Shown here in pieces: positions 8,623 to 18,390 of a stretch of 64,000 bases of DNA. The stretch comes from Pseudorhizobium pelagicum (lineage in GTDB: Bacteria; Pseudomonadota; Alphaproteobacteria; Rhizobiales; Rhizobiaceae), in contig JOKI01000007.1 in assembly GCA_000722615.1 (NCBI GenBank), positions 114,778-178,777 on the forward strand, in the 5' to 3' direction. The stretch's first letter is position 1; each line of letters starts with the position of its first letter. A program made the translations under genes and the position numbers. The notes below the pieces were generated by a model that was not told the origin of the DNA, made no database searches, and was given only the letters and a program-made list of their open reading frames with translations.

Positions 8623-9102
8623 TTAGGCGGCCATTTCTTCGATCTCGGAGCCCCGGAACATCTTGGCGAGGTTCAGGAAGCAGATCATGCCATGCTCGTT
8701 GGCGATGATGCCTTCGGAGAAGGACTTGTCGAAGGAGGCCGAGATCTCCGGAACCGGCTGAACCTGGCTCGACGGGATGGTCAGGATGTCGGACACCTGA
8801 TCGACCAGCATGCCGATGACCATGTTGTGGACTTCGGCGACCACGATGGCGCTGCGTTCCGTTGCGACAGCGCTCTTCATGCCGAGCTTCTGCGCCAGAT
8901 CGATGATCGGGATCACCGAACCGCGCAGGTTCATCACGCCGATGACGTCGGAGGGAGCGTGCGGAATGGGCGTCGAGGGTGCCCATCCGCGGATTTCGCG
9001 GATGGTCGTCGTCTTGACGCAGAATTCCTGATCGTGAAGGCGGAACGCGATGATTTCGAGCGTTTCGCCGCTGTAGTTCGCAGAACTGGTTGTCGTAGCC
9101 AT
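8623..9102 (-). CDS. cheW: Chemotaxis coupling protein CheW
   Basis: The 159-residue protein has the CheW-like SH3 fold signature: EIIAFRLHDQEFCV at the start, VIGVMNLRGSVIPIIDL in the middle and IGMLVDQVSDIL after it. CheW bridges chemoreceptors to the kinase CheA. The start is the ATG at 9102, which shares one base with the stop codon of the upstream receptor gene (TGATG), so the pair is translationally coupled. A frame extending 5 codons further upstream lies within the receptor and is less likely. No cheA or cheY is nearby, so this CheW probably serves the receptor encoded just before it. Confidence 0.95.
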   Translation of the reverse strand: MATTTSSANYSGETLEIIAFRLHDQEFCVKTTTIREIRGWAPSTPIPHAPSDVIGVMNLRGSVIPIIDLAQKLGMKSAVATERSAIVVAEVHNMVIGMLVDQVSDILTIPSSQVQPVPEISASFDKSFSEGIIANEHGMICFLNLAKMFRGSEIEEMAA

Positions 9103-10883
9103 CAAAATTCTTCCCAACTCTCCGGTGCCTGGAGCAAGGCGGCGCTTGACGCAGCGCGGGCGACCCGAGCCTGAAGCTGCCGAGCCGATGAGGCTGCTGG
9201 CGGCCTGTCGTGATGCGATGAGACGACCCTAACGGAAGATTGTTGCGCAAATCTAAATCTAGCCAAAAGATCACGCAAAATCTCGGCTTCGCGGGCAAGA
9301 CTATGGCTGGCCGCCGTCGTTTCCTCCACCATGGCAGCGTTCTGCTGCGTGTTCTGGTCCATGGTATTGACGGCGTGGCTGACCTCCCGAAGCGCGGTCG
9401 CCTGTTCGCGTGCGGCTTCCACGATCGCGGCGACGTTGCCATTGATCTCGACAACCTGGGCAACGATGTCCTCCAGCGCCGTGCCGGTCTGCCCGACCAG
9501 CGAGACGCCTCGCGACACCTGCTCCGACGACGTCGTGATCAGCGTCTTGATCTCGCGGGCTGCTGTGGCCGACCGCTGGGCCAGTTCACGTACTTCCTGG
9601 GCAACGACCGCAAAACCTCTTCCCGCCTCGCCGGCACGCGCTGCCTCGACGCCTGCGTTCAGCGCCAGCAGGTTGGTCTGGAAGGCGATCTCGTCGATCA
9701 CGCCCAGGATGCTGCTGATCTCCTTCGAAGAGGCTTCGATCTGCCCCATGGCGTTGACGGCATTGCGCACGACGTCACCCGAATGCTCGGCGCCCTTGCG
9801 GGTCTTGGCCACCAGAGATCCTGCTTCCTCGGCGCGTCTGGCGCTGTCGGCGACGGTGCGGCTGATCTCTTCCAGCGCGGCTGCGGTTTCTTCGACCGCC
9901 GCTGCCTGCTGTTCAGTGCGCTTCGCCAGGCTGTCGGATGCCTGCTGGATTTCGCCCGAACCGGCAGCGATACCTTCGGCATTCTGGTTGACGGTGCGCA
10001 TAGCGTCACGAAGCTTCGAGATTGCACCGTTGAAGTCGACGCGGATCTTCTCAAGGCCGGGAATGAAGGGCCTGTCGATGGCGCATGTCAGGTCGCCTTC
10101 GGCCAGGCTCGTCAATCCGGCGGCGATTTCGTCGACGGCTCTGACGCGCTCGGTGATGTCGGTTGCAAACTTCACGACCTTGAAGACTTTGCCGTCTGCA
10201 TCCAGGATCGGGTTGTAGGACGCCTGTATCCAGACCACCTTGCCGCCCTTGCCGATGCGCTTGAATTCTGCGGCCACCGGCTCACCTTCCGACAGGCTGC
10301 GCCAGAACTGCCGATAGTCGCTGCTGTCGCGGAAGGGGGGCTCACAGAAGATGCCATGATGGCGGCCGACGACTTCGTTCAATTCGTAGCCCATGCAATC
10401 CAGGAAGTTCTGGTTGGCGTGCAGGATGTTGCCGGTCGGCGTGAATTCGATGACCGCCTGGGTGCGGGAGATCGCCGTGACCTTGCCGTCGTTTTCCGCA
10501 GCCTTCATCGTCGCCGCGGTGATGTCGGTGGCGATCTTGACGATCTTGCGCACCTTGCCGCGCACGATGACAGGATTGTAGGAGGCCTGGATCCAGATTT
10601 CGCGACCGCCCTTGGCGATCCGCTTGAAAGCACTGGATTCAAAATTCCCGGCGCCGAGCCGTTGCCAGAATTCGCGATACTCCCGCGATCCCGCATAGGT
10701 CGGTTCGCAGAACAGGCTGTGGTGCTTGCCGACAATTTCGGTCAGCTCGTAGCCGATGGCGCGACAGAAGTTTTCGTTGGCGGTCAGGATATGGCCGGTC
10801 ACGTCGAACTCGATGATGGCCTGGGACTTGGAAAACGAAGCCAGGACAGCACTGCTGTCCGAGCCGAACGAAAGAAACGACAT
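9102..10883 (-). CDS. Soluble methyl-accepting chemotaxis protein with two PAS domains and C-terminal SWEEF tether
   Basis: The 593-residue receptor has no transmembrane segment. Two PAS domains (about 16-122 and 138-244) are clear copies of each other: both carry AxIEF, a HHxxFCEP motif and the block WIQASYNP. A linker (245-300) leads to a long coiled-coil signalling domain; the hairpin tip that contacts CheA and CheW is at 398-432 ([20 protein letters not shown]). The last five residues, SWEEF, match the xWxxF peptide that docks the methyltransferase CheR and CheB. A cytoplasmic sensor of redox or energy state, as in Aer-like PAS receptors, is plausible, but no cofactor can be assigned. It is followed directly by cheW. 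Confidence 0.93.
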   Translation of the reverse strand: MSFLSFGSDSSAVLASFSKSQAIIEFDVTGHILTANENFCRAIGYELTEIVGKHHSLFCEPTYAGSREYREFWQRLGAGNFESSAFKRIAKGGREIWIQASYNPVIVRGKVRKIVKIATDITAATMKAAENDGKVTAISRTQAVIEFTPTGNILHANQNFLDCMGYELNEVVGRHHGIFCEPPFRDSSDYRQFWRSLSEGEPVAAEFKRIGKGGKVVWIQASYNPILDADGKVFKVVKFATDITERVRAVDEIAAGLTSLAEGDLTCAIDRPFIPGLEKIRVDFNGAISKLRDAMRTVNQNAEGIAAGSGEIQQASDSLAKRTEQQAAAVEETAAALEEISRTVADSARRAEEAGSLVAKTRKGAEHSGDVVRNAVNAMGQIEASSKEISSILGVIDEIAFQTNLLALNAGVEAARAGEAGRGFAVVAQEVRELAQRSATAAREIKTLITTSSEQVSRGVSLVGQTGTALEDIVAQVVEINGNVAAIVEAAREQATALREVSHAVNTMDQNTQQNAAMVEETTAASHSLAREAEILRDLLARFRFAQQSSVRVVSSHHDRPPAASSARQLQARVARAASSAALLQAPESWEEF

Positions 10884-11221
10884 GGAATGCTCCGGTGGAA
10901 GAGGATGTGTCTTAGGATGCCTCTCGGCCAGACCAGCAAACCTCCATCATGGAGGTGATGCGCAAAGTCCCACGCCCTCAGTACAGACGGGTGAGAACTA
11001 GCAGCTGAGACTTAATAAACGGTCAAGCTTCTATAGGTGCCGGTTTATCAAGTCCCAGCCACGACGCGCATCGGCGAAGTTGGTCAAGGCTCCAGAACGC
11101 AGCCACCAGGATTTGGTTCAATAGGGATCCAGGTCGCTTCAGGACATGCTGAACAGAGGATTAAGACGGCGGACGGAAGCAGGCCTGGACGTTGACAGCG
11201 GGCAACCGCCGAGGACCGTGA
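10884..11221. other. 338-bp intergenic region with no gene
   Basis: This stretch separates the start of the chemoreceptor gene from the end of tamB, both on the minus strand. It must hold the receptor promoter. A GGAG ribosome-binding site lies about 8 bp before the receptor ATG. I see no convincing open frame, RNA gene or strong terminator in it. Confidence 0.6.
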
Positions 11222-14200
11222 TCAGTACTCGCGCTCGTAGAAGATGCCGGCGGTGCCACCTTCCGTGCCGGCACCTGCCTTCAGCTTGACGCCGCGACCG
11301 ATGTCCAGGTTGATCGTCGCCTGTGCGCCTGCAGCGCCACCCTGTTCGAGCTGCAGGTAGGTGCGGTCGTTGAGGTATCGCCCGACGGAGACGGTGGTCT
11401 GTCCGGTGGAATCGGTGTTGATGTCGAGGTCGTCGACGCCGAGATTGTTGCGCAGAGTCTGCAGCAGCGAGGTGGATCCGTCTCCCGCCAATTGGCTCAC
11501 CGCATCTGCCAGCTGCGCAATCTGCAGCGGCGACAGGCGGGACATGGACTGGCCGAAGATCAACTGGGCAAGGACCTCGTCCTGGGGCAGCGCAGGCGAG
11601 GAAGAGAAGGTGATATCGGGGTCGTTCGCCAGTCCGGCGACGTTGACCGTAATCGTCGTCTGTCCGGAGGTGGTCGTGGCTTCCATGTCGAGAACCGGTA
11701 TCAATCCGCCGCCGAAGGTGATGCGGCCTGACGTGAAATCGAGGCGCTTGGCCAGGATGACGATCCGGCCGCGGCGCAGGTCGAAAGCGCCGGACACCTG
11801 GGGGGCGGCGGTCGTGCCGGTGATGGTCAGGTCACCGCCGAGTTCCGCGTCGATGCCGCGGCCACGAACGAAGATGCTGTTGGGGGCATTCAGTGTCAGG
11901 TCCAGCCCAAGAGCGGCAGCGGTGCCATCCGCCCGTTCCGGCTGCAGCTTGGCGACCTGTTTTACCACTGCGGGGGGAGGTCTGCGATGGCGGACTTCAA
12001 CCTCCGCAAGCGAGCTTGGCAGTTTGGCCGGCACGGTGATCGCCGCTTCGCTCAGATCCAATGTGCCGCCGAGCGTCGGGCCGCCTGTCAGCGGGCCGGT
12101 GACGGTAAGCGTGCCGTCGGCCGTCGCCGTCACGATGGTGCCGTCCACATAGGTGGCATCGTCGAGGTTGATCGTCAGGTCAGCCGGAAACCCCGAGCCC
12201 GGGGCTATGCCGATCGTGCCGCTCGCGCTGATGCTGCCGCCCGTGGCAAGTTCGCCGGAGAGGTTGGTGATGACGGCCTGATCGCCGCTGAAGTTGACGT
12301 TGGCGCTGAGCTCCTCGATCGCGAGGTTGCGGCGAACATCGATAAATCGCGCGCCGGAGGCGGAAGCGGATCCTGTGATCGACGGTGCCGACGGTGTTCC
12401 ACCAATCGAGAGATCGACGGTGCCGTCACCCTCCAGGACAAATCCCTGGCTGGCCAGCTGGCCGGCCAGGACCTGGAAGGGGATCTGCCCCTGGAAGTCG
12501 AGATTCAGTGCCCGGTCTCCGGTGAGCGATATCGTGCCGCCGCCGGAGAGCGAAAGACTGTTTTCGCCGGACAGGGTGGTGTCGAGGGTGACGCTGTCGC
12601 CGGCGTATTCGCCCGTTGCCCGCACCTGAAGGGCAGAGAGACCGGCAGCGGTGCTCTGGGCAACGGCCGCGTCCGACCAGGTGAGGTCGTACCGGACGGC
12701 TGGTGCCTCAGGCGTGCCGGAGGCGGTCACATCGCCGGATATCGTCCCACGGGCGCCGAGTGCCGGCACGAAGGCATTGGCGAGGCTTGCCGGGACAGAC
12801 TGAACGTCCGCATTAAGATCCAGCGTCGGCGGCCCGGTCTCGTTCAGAACCACCCGCCCGGCAGCCGTGACATCAAGACCATCGCCGCCCGCGACCTGGG
12901 TTTCGTCCAGAACCAGAGTGTTGTCGGAAAAGCTGCCCGCTGCCCGCAGGTTCAGAGGTGCCAGACCCGCATCCCGCGTCTGCTGCAGTTGGGCCTGCGA
13001 CCACTCCAGGTCGTACTGAACCGATGGTTCCGTGATGGAACCCCCGGCGCTGATCGTCCCCGATACCGAGCCAGAGGCGTTGATGGCGGGAACGAAGCTG
13101 TTGATGAGGCTGGCCGGCAGCCGGTTGATCTCCGCCTGCAGGTCGAGGTTGCTGCCGACCGTTCCGGTCACGCTGACCTCTCCGCTTCCCGTGGAGAGTG
13201 TCAGTCCGGAGAGCTCGGCGCTGCCGTTCTGGACGACCACGGTGGTCGGCGACGCCAGGGTGATCAGAATGTCGCGGGGCGTCGCGGCGAAACTTTCGAG
13301 AGCAACGGTCAGCTGATTGCCGGTACGGATCGTTGCGACTGCGGTGAGCGGTGCGCCGTCATACTGCGCATCGAGGTCGAGGCGTGTCGCACCGTCCTCG
13401 TATCCAAACCCGAGGTTCAGATCCGTGACCGCCGCAGCTGCTGTCCCGATGCGCGAAGCGCGGACCGTGCCATCGGCGGCAAGCTGCGTGATGTCCGGGA
13501 TCGTCAGGTTCACAGCCGGCTCGGAGATGGTGACGGGATCCCGGCTGAGACTGCTGCCGGAGGCTTCCACCCGGGCTGCGGTGCGGCCGTCCTCCCTCGT
13601 GAAGGTCACTGTGCCGCTCAGATCCCCTGCTGCTTCCTGCGCCGCCAGCGCGGCCAGCAGGGAGACATCCGGAAACTCGAAGTTGACCGTACCTTCCGGC
13701 AGGAAATCAGGCGAGAACGCGAGGGAGCCGTTCAGACGGTTGGGCCCGACTTCGGCGGTGATCTCGGGGGCCTCTATCCTGCCTTCGGTGGAGACGAGGC
13801 CGGCATTGATGCGCAAGGGCTGCCCATCGATCGTTCCGGTCGCGGCGACGGTGCCGCTCGGGGACTGCGGATTGGCGGTCCCTTCGACGGTCAGTCGCAG
13901 GTCTTCCAGCAACCGCCCTGCGAGGCGTGCTTCGGCGGAATTGACCACCGCATTGATCGAGAGAGCACTGATCGGGCCGGTCGCCGTCATCGTGAAGCCT
14001 GCCGCGCCATCGGCGTTCTCGACCCATCGCCCGATTTCCGGGATGCGTCCCGCCAGGTCGGCGTTCAGCTGGTCGTTGCGGAAGGCAAGGCTTCCATGTG
14101 CTTCAAGTGCACTGGCGGTCAGCACCAGATTTTCGAGGCTGATGCCCCCGTCGCTGGTGCGCTCGATATAGCCTTCGGCGTTGATCTTGTCTTCAAACCG

Positions 14201-15730
14201 GCCGGCCAGAGATGGGGGAAGGACGGCCGGTGCCGCGGTCATCCGGAAATTGCCGCTCATCGCTTGCGTCTGCGTATCGAATGCACCGCTGACGGTGCCG
14301 CTCAGGCGGGCGCTGTCGAAGGTGGCGGCATCGAGACCGACGGCAGGCAGATCGAGGCGCAAAGGGGCGTCGAGGGTCAGCGGACCCTGGACGACACGGT
14401 CGATCTGTTCGTTGACGAAATCGGTTTCGCCGATGCGAACGCGCGTCCGGATGCTGCCGGTATTCTCGGCGATGTTCAGGTCTTCGCTTTCGGCCTGGAT
14501 CCGGATCTGGCGGAAGCTGCCCTGGGGAAGACTGGCGGCCGGCAGGGACGCCGTTGCATTGAACCTTGCGGAGGTCGCCGCGCCATTCAGGGTGAAGTTG
14601 ATGGTGTCGACGGTAAACCGGCTTTCCTCTCCGGCGATCGGCCAGACGATATCAACAGGCCCCTCGGTTCCGGTCAGGCTTGCGGTCAGGCTGTTGTCGC
14701 CGTTCGGGTTCCAGACGCCGGAGGCGACGATATTGACCGCACCGGAGGTGATCTGGCCGCTGTCGATGCCGATGCGCCCGTTGGGGTTCATGTTGGCGGC
14801 TACATCAATTTCCGTCGTGCCCTCGAAAAGGGGGCGAAAGGCCGGCGGCAGCAAGGTGGCGAGCTGCCCGCCGCCTGTGACCGCGATGCTGCGGCTTCCA
14901 TCCGGAAGCATCCGGTGCCGGGCGTTCACGTCGATCACCGGATCGCCGGCCACGCTGCCCGTGAGGTCGCCGCTCCAGTCGGAAAGCGGACCGGCCCCCT
15001 GAAGGGCGAGATCGACGGCCGGGGCACCCGGCAGGCGCAGCAGCCGAGCAAGAAGCCCGCCCTGCGGTTCCGAGACCGAGGCGTCGACCGAAAGCCTGTT
15101 CTCCTCCGGGGCATACAGCAGGTCCACGAGCGCGCGGGCGTCCGGTTCGTCCTTCCGGCGCGCTTCCAGTTCGACCGAAACATCCGGGCCGGTCGCGTCG
15201 ATCGAGCCCTTGAGCGAGAGCGAAAAGTCCCGTCCGCTCAGGGCCGGACCGAGATCGATGTCCGGCATGTCGATCTGTGCCACCTTCACCCCGATCGGCA
15301 GGGAAAAGCCGGATCCCGATTCATCGGTGACGGGCTCTGTTACCTCGGCGGGTTCCGGCGCGCGCAGCACATCGATCTGATTCACCGAAACATGGTCTGC
15401 CCGGAAAACGCCGCTGACGAGGGCAGTGGGCGACCAGTCGATCTCGATCCCGCTGAGCTGGGCATAGGGCCCGCGCGAATCGGACAGGGTCAGGTCCTCC
15501 AGGCGCAGCTCGCCGCTCAGAAGGCCTTCCGGTCGCGAAAATTCGATGGTTCGGTCCGGGGTCGACAGGATGTCCGCAACGCGATCGGCAGCGATGCGTC
15601 CCCCCACCGGCGTCAAGCCGATGAAGAGAAAGATACCAAGCCCCATGATGAGGACGATGGCCACGGCGGCTGCCGCAAGCACCACGATCCATTTCAGCAA
15701 GCGAACCATCAGCGTCATGCCCGATTTCAT
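11222..15730 (-). CDS. tamB: Translocation and assembly module inner-membrane protein TamB
   Basis: The 1502-residue protein has one N-terminal membrane anchor (residues ~11-40, rich in Val, Ala, Leu, Ile) and then a very long run of beta-rich repeats, ending in the DUF490 domain (about 1150-1502; GRIVILAKRLDFTSGRITF near 1320-1338). TamB forms a periplasm-spanning hydrophobic groove that works with TamA in outer-membrane assembly and with other AsmA-like proteins in lipid transport. It starts 27 bp after tamA, so the two are cotranscribed. Residues ~870-977 and ~978-1082 are a clear tandem repeat. Alternative starts at the next methionines (5 or 8) would change little. Confidence 0.93.
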   Translation of the reverse strand: MKSGMTLMVRLLKWIVVLAAAAVAIVLIMGLGIFLFIGLTPVGGRIAADRVADILSTPDRTIEFSRPEGLLSGELRLEDLTLSDSRGPYAQLSGIEIDWSPTALVSGVFRADHVSVNQIDVLRAPEPAEVTEPVTDESGSGFSLPIGVKVAQIDMPDIDLGPALSGRDFSLSLKGSIDATGPDVSVELEARRKDEPDARALVDLLYAPEENRLSVDASVSEPQGGLLARLLRLPGAPAVDLALQGAGPLSDWSGDLTGSVAGDPVIDVNARHRMLPDGSRSIAVTGGGQLATLLPPAFRPLFEGTTEIDVAANMNPNGRIGIDSGQITSGAVNIVASGVWNPNGDNSLTASLTGTEGPVDIVWPIAGEESRFTVDTINFTLNGAATSARFNATASLPAASLPQGSFRQIRIQAESEDLNIAENTGSIRTRVRIGETDFVNEQIDRVVQGPLTLDAPLRLDLPAVGLDAATFDSARLSGTVSGAFDTQTQAMSGNFRMTAAPAVLPPSLAGRFEDKINAEGYIERTSDGGISLENLVLTASALEAHGSLAFRNDQLNADLAGRIPEIGRWVENADGAAGFTMTATGPISALSINAVVNSAEARLAGRLLEDLRLTVEGTANPQSPSGTVAATGTIDGQPLRINAGLVSTEGRIEAPEITAEVGPNRLNGSLAFSPDFLPEGTVNFEFPDVSLLAALAAQEAAGDLSGTVTFTREDGRTAARVEASGSSLSRDPVTISEPAVNLTIPDITQLAADGTVRASRIGTAAAAVTDLNLGFGYEDGATRLDLDAQYDGAPLTAVATIRTGNQLTVALESFAATPRDILITLASPTTVVVQNGSAELSGLTLSTGSGEVSVTGTVGSNLDLQAEINRLPASLINSFVPAINASGSVSGTISAGGSITEPSVQYDLEWSQAQLQQTRDAGLAPLNLRAAGSFSDNTLVLDETQVAGGDGLDVTAAGRVVLNETGPPTLDLNADVQSVPASLANAFVPALGARGTISGDVTASGTPEAPAVRYDLTWSDAAVAQSTAAGLSALQVRATGEYAGDSVTLDTTLSGENSLSLSGGGTISLTGDRALNLDFQGQIPFQVLAGQLASQGFVLEGDGTVDLSIGGTPSAPSITGSASASGARFIDVRRNLAIEELSANVNFSGDQAVITNLSGELATGGSISASGTIGIAPGSGFPADLTINLDDATYVDGTIVTATADGTLTVTGPLTGGPTLGGTLDLSEAAITVPAKLPSSLAEVEVRHRRPPPAVVKQVAKLQPERADGTAAALGLDLTLNAPNSIFVRGRGIDAELGGDLTITGTTAAPQVSGAFDLRRGRIVILAKRLDFTSGRITFGGGLIPVLDMEATTTSGQTTITVNVAGLANDPDITFSSSPALPQDEVLAQLIFGQSMSRLSPLQIAQLADAVSQLAGDGSTSLLQTLRNNLGVDDLDINTDSTGQTTVSVGRYLNDRTYLQLEQGGAAGAQATINLDIGRGVKLKAGAGTEGGTAGIFYEREY
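12485..13123 (-). repeat. Tandem ~105-residue repeat within tamB
   Basis: Protein-level duplication inside TamB. Both copies begin PASLxNxFVPAxxAxGxxSG, continue with a YDLxWS block, and then a three-residue AGL followed by a RAxGxxxxxxxxLD segment, in the same order and with near-equal spacing. The identity is high for a family whose repeats normally diverge beyond recognition, which suggests a relatively recent internal duplication. Confidence 0.7.
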
Positions 15731-15757
15731 TGGTTTCGGCCGGCGACGTCGGCTCTG

Positions 15758-17674
15758 TTAAAAAGCTTGTCCAATTCCGGCATAGATGCCGAACTTGCTG
15801 CCACCTTCATAGCTTCGAAGGGGGACTGCAACGTCGATGCGCAGGGGGCCGAACGGTGTCGCATACCTGAGGCCCAGACCTGCACCTGCTCTTATATCCG
15901 AGAAATCAGGCACGAGTTCGGTTGAAACGGTGCCGATGTCGATGAAAGGCACGATACCAATGTTCTCCGTGACCCTCGTCCTGACCTCGAAGGAGGCCAA
16001 TGTATAGGATCGTCCTCCCAACGCCTCGTTGGAATCATTGTAGGGCGAAATTTCCTGGTATCCATAGCCTCTGACAGAACCGCCACCGCCGGCAAAGAAG
16101 CGGCGGGTGACCGGTATGTCCGATAGGTCGTCTGCACCGATCAAAGTTCCTGCGGCAAGGCGACCGGCCAGCACAACGCGATCCTCCTCGCCAAAGCCCA
16201 GATAGCCGGACACCGAGCCCTCGAAGGAGGAGAAGATGCTGCCGTTGAACGCTTCGTAGGCGGGGTAGGCCTCCAGGGTGGCCCGGTAGCCCTCGGTCGG
16301 GTTGAGCTTGTTGTCTCTGGCGTCGCGCTCAAAGGAGAGCGGCGTTCCGAACGTCAGGTATTCATTCTCGCCGAAAGCATCGTCGGCGCGGATATAGACG
16401 ATTTCGGCGCCGGCCTTCACCACGTCCGTCTCGTTCAGCTCATAGGAATAGGCGGCGGACCCCGCGATGCTTTGGGCTTCGTAGACATCCGGCGTCTCGC
16501 TGAACGCCTGCAGTCGTGCTTCGAAGGTTCCTTCCGGAATGATGGCGCCCGGCTTGATGAAGGTGATGCCTGCCGAATAGTTGAAGGTCGCAACGTCGGT
16601 GGTCGCCTCGATGCCTGACACCTTGCCTTCGATCCGCAGGGACTCCGCCTCTCCAAACAGGTTCCTGTGTCCCCAATAGGCCTGCACGCCTGCACCGTCC
16701 AAGGACGCGTATTCCGCGCCGAAGCCGAAGTAGCGGTGCTTCCCTTCCGAGACCTCGATGACCAGCGGCAAGGTGCCTTCCGGCGTCAGACTGTCCGCCT
16801 CCCGAATGCTGACGCTCGAGAAGACGCCCAGCTCGCGAAGGCGCTCGGAGGCCTTCTGCAATTGCTCGGGCGAATAGCGGTCGCCCCTGTCGAGACGGGA
16901 ATAGCGTTCAATGAAATCCGGCTCGACGGTGCGGGCACCCTTTACCGCCACCGCGCCCAGGTTGGCCACGGGTCCGCCGACCGCTCCCATCACCACCTGT
17001 ACCGTCTGCGTTGGATGATCGGCCGTGACCTGGCGTTCCGTCAGCCGCGCCAGAGGCCGGCCCTCGTCCTTGATGTCGACCAGGAGCTGCTCGCCGGCCT
17101 TCAGGATCAGGCGGGAGCCCACCTCTTCGCCGACGATCAGATCGTACTCTTCCGGGTCTCGTCCGGCAGCGGCACCCTCGAACCGCACCGCTCCCAAGGT
17201 GAAGGGCGGCCCGGGAACGACGGTAACGGTGACCGGAACCGGCTGCGAATGATCGAACGTGGGATTGGGCGGCAGATCATCCAGGTCCCGCCCCTGAATG
17301 GTGATGTGGACGGTTCCCCCGTAGCGTGCGTCTTCGTAAAGAACCGCGACCAGGCGATCGCGATCTTCGCGGGCCTTGACGACGAGCCCCAGATCGCCGG
17401 AGACCGGGTTTCCATCGTCATTCACCAGCGACGCCACATTTTCCAGCCGCTCGACAAGATCCTGATCGGTGGTGCCGGTGTCGATCGTCGCTTCGTAGGC
17501 GACCGGATTGATGACCTCGACGGCCTCGTCTTCGCTGCCGAAGAGCGTGATACCGAAAAGCTTGAAGGCATGCGCTTCGGAAACCGGGCAAAAAGCGACC
17601 GCGGTTGCGAAGGCTGCCGCTCGCCTCAGCTTACCGGCAGTTGCTGCCTCGCTTTTTCTCGCATGCCTATCCAA
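15758..17674 (-). CDS. tamA: BamA/TamA-family outer-membrane protein TamA
   Basis: The 638-residue precursor has a signal peptide (positively charged N-terminus, hydrophobic core AAAFATAVAF, probable cleavage after AHA at about 36). Then come POTRA-type periplasmic repeats (roughly 60-290) and a C-terminal 16-strand Omp85 barrel. Barrel signatures include RRFFAGGGGSVRGYGYQ (the conserved VRGY/F loop) and the final strand ending IGQAF with a terminal Phe, which serves as the recognition signal for barrel insertion. TamA pairs with TamB, encoded immediately downstream, to help assemble outer-membrane proteins. One POTRA-containing family member without bamA neighbours (no skp, lpxD) supports TamA over BamA. 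Confidence 0.93.
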   Translation of the reverse strand: MDRHARKSEAATAGKLRRAAAFATAVAFCPVSEAHAFKLFGITLFGSEDEAVEVINPVAYEATIDTGTTDQDLVERLENVASLVNDDGNPVSGDLGLVVKAREDRDRLVAVLYEDARYGGTVHITIQGRDLDDLPPNPTFDHSQPVPVTVTVVPGPPFTLGAVRFEGAAAGRDPEEYDLIVGEEVGSRLILKAGEQLLVDIKDEGRPLARLTERQVTADHPTQTVQVVMGAVGGPVANLGAVAVKGARTVEPDFIERYSRLDRGDRYSPEQLQKASERLRELGVFSSVSIREADSLTPEGTLPLVIEVSEGKHRYFGFGAEYASLDGAGVQAYWGHRNLFGEAESLRIEGKVSGIEATTDVATFNYSAGITFIKPGAIIPEGTFEARLQAFSETPDVYEAQSIAGSAAYSYELNETDVVKAGAEIVYIRADDAFGENEYLTFGTPLSFERDARDNKLNPTEGYRATLEAYPAYEAFNGSIFSSFEGSVSGYLGFGEEDRVVLAGRLAAGTLIGADDLSDIPVTRRFFAGGGGSVRGYGYQEISPYNDSNEALGGRSYTLASFEVRTRVTENIGIVPFIDIGTVSTELVPDFSDIRAGAGLGLRYATPFGPLRIDVAVPLRSYEGGSKFGIYAGIGQAF

Positions 17675-17787
17675 AGTCAGTTTTTCGCCTGTTCTCGCAG
17701 CTGTCCCGGCCCAGGCTGCCTATGTAGCGGCAAACGGCGGAAGCGAATACCTTTTTTCATATTCCGATTGTCTTTTGGACGAGAAAA

Positions 17788-17809
17788 GCCCCGGAGCATG
17801 CTCCGGGGC
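17788..17809 (-). terminator. Perfect 22-bp palindrome terminator after the glycine-zipper gene
   Basis: GCCCCGGAGCA/TGCTCCGGGGC is a complete palindrome. Read on the minus strand it is followed by TTTTCTC, so it is a good intrinsic terminator for the small gene whose stop is at 17838, and it protects the tamA promoter downstream. Confidence 0.85.
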
Positions 17810-17837
17810 AACAATGGCAAAAAAATCCGACAGGGTA

Positions 17838-18101
17838 TCAGTATCCGCGCGGGCAGTCGTCGATGTAGCGGCGACCGTATCTGTCACGGTAGTAGCACTG
17901 GCCCGGCTGCTGTGCGACGGAGCCGATGAGGGCTCCGGACACGCCGCCGATCGCCGCACCGACGGCGGCACCGCGAACATCGCCGGTGGCAATGCCGCCG
18001 ATAACAGCGCCTGTTCCGGCGCCAATGGCCGCACCCTGCTCGGTCTGGGTGCAGCTTGCGGCCGACAGGCCGACGATCATCAGGATGATAGCTTTTTTCA
18101 T
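17838..18101 (-). CDS. Small glycine-zipper lipoprotein
   Basis: The 87-residue protein starts at the ATG at 18101 (MKKAIILM) behind GAGGAAACC. Its signal peptide ends in the lipobox AASC, so the mature protein should be lipid-anchored at the cysteine around residue 17. The core is a glycine-zipper (GAAIGAGTGAVIGG...GAAVGAAIGG), two hydrophobic Gly/Ala stretches, followed by a Tyr/Arg-rich tail with two cysteines (CYYRDRYGRRYIDDC). Glycine-zipper lipoproteins are common in the alphaproteobacterial envelope but their role is not settled. A longer open frame upstream (to 18317) lacks a ribosome-binding site and would bury the signal peptide. Confidence 0.88.
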   Translation of the reverse strand: MKKAIILMIVGLSAASCTQTEQGAAIGAGTGAVIGGIATGDVRGAAVGAAIGGVSGALIGSVAQQPGQCYYRDRYGRRYIDDCPRGY

Positions 18102-18390
18102 GGTTTCCTCCACGGTTCCGAAGACGTTCAATGGCTGGCGGCGACGCCTTCGCCCTTGGCTTGCGGACAGCGCATCGGCTGGAACAATAGAACGACCGGG
18201 CGCGAAGTCCAGATGAAGATCAACCAAATATGCCTGAATTGCCGACGGGAATTGACGACCGTCAGGCCGCGGATCCTCTGCCTGGCGCAGGTGGAAAAAA
18301 GCCCGCCAGACCGACAAAACAGAGGTTGATCAGCTCCGAAAAAAGGCAAATGATGTCCGCGTGTCTGGAGGAGGCACGAGGAGGAACATG

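Noticed and set aside
11987..15925. A 1312-residue open frame on the plus strand opposite tamB
   Set aside because: It is rich in Arg/Ala/Gly with no domain, has no ribosome-binding site, and is the antisense shadow of a GC-rich gene.
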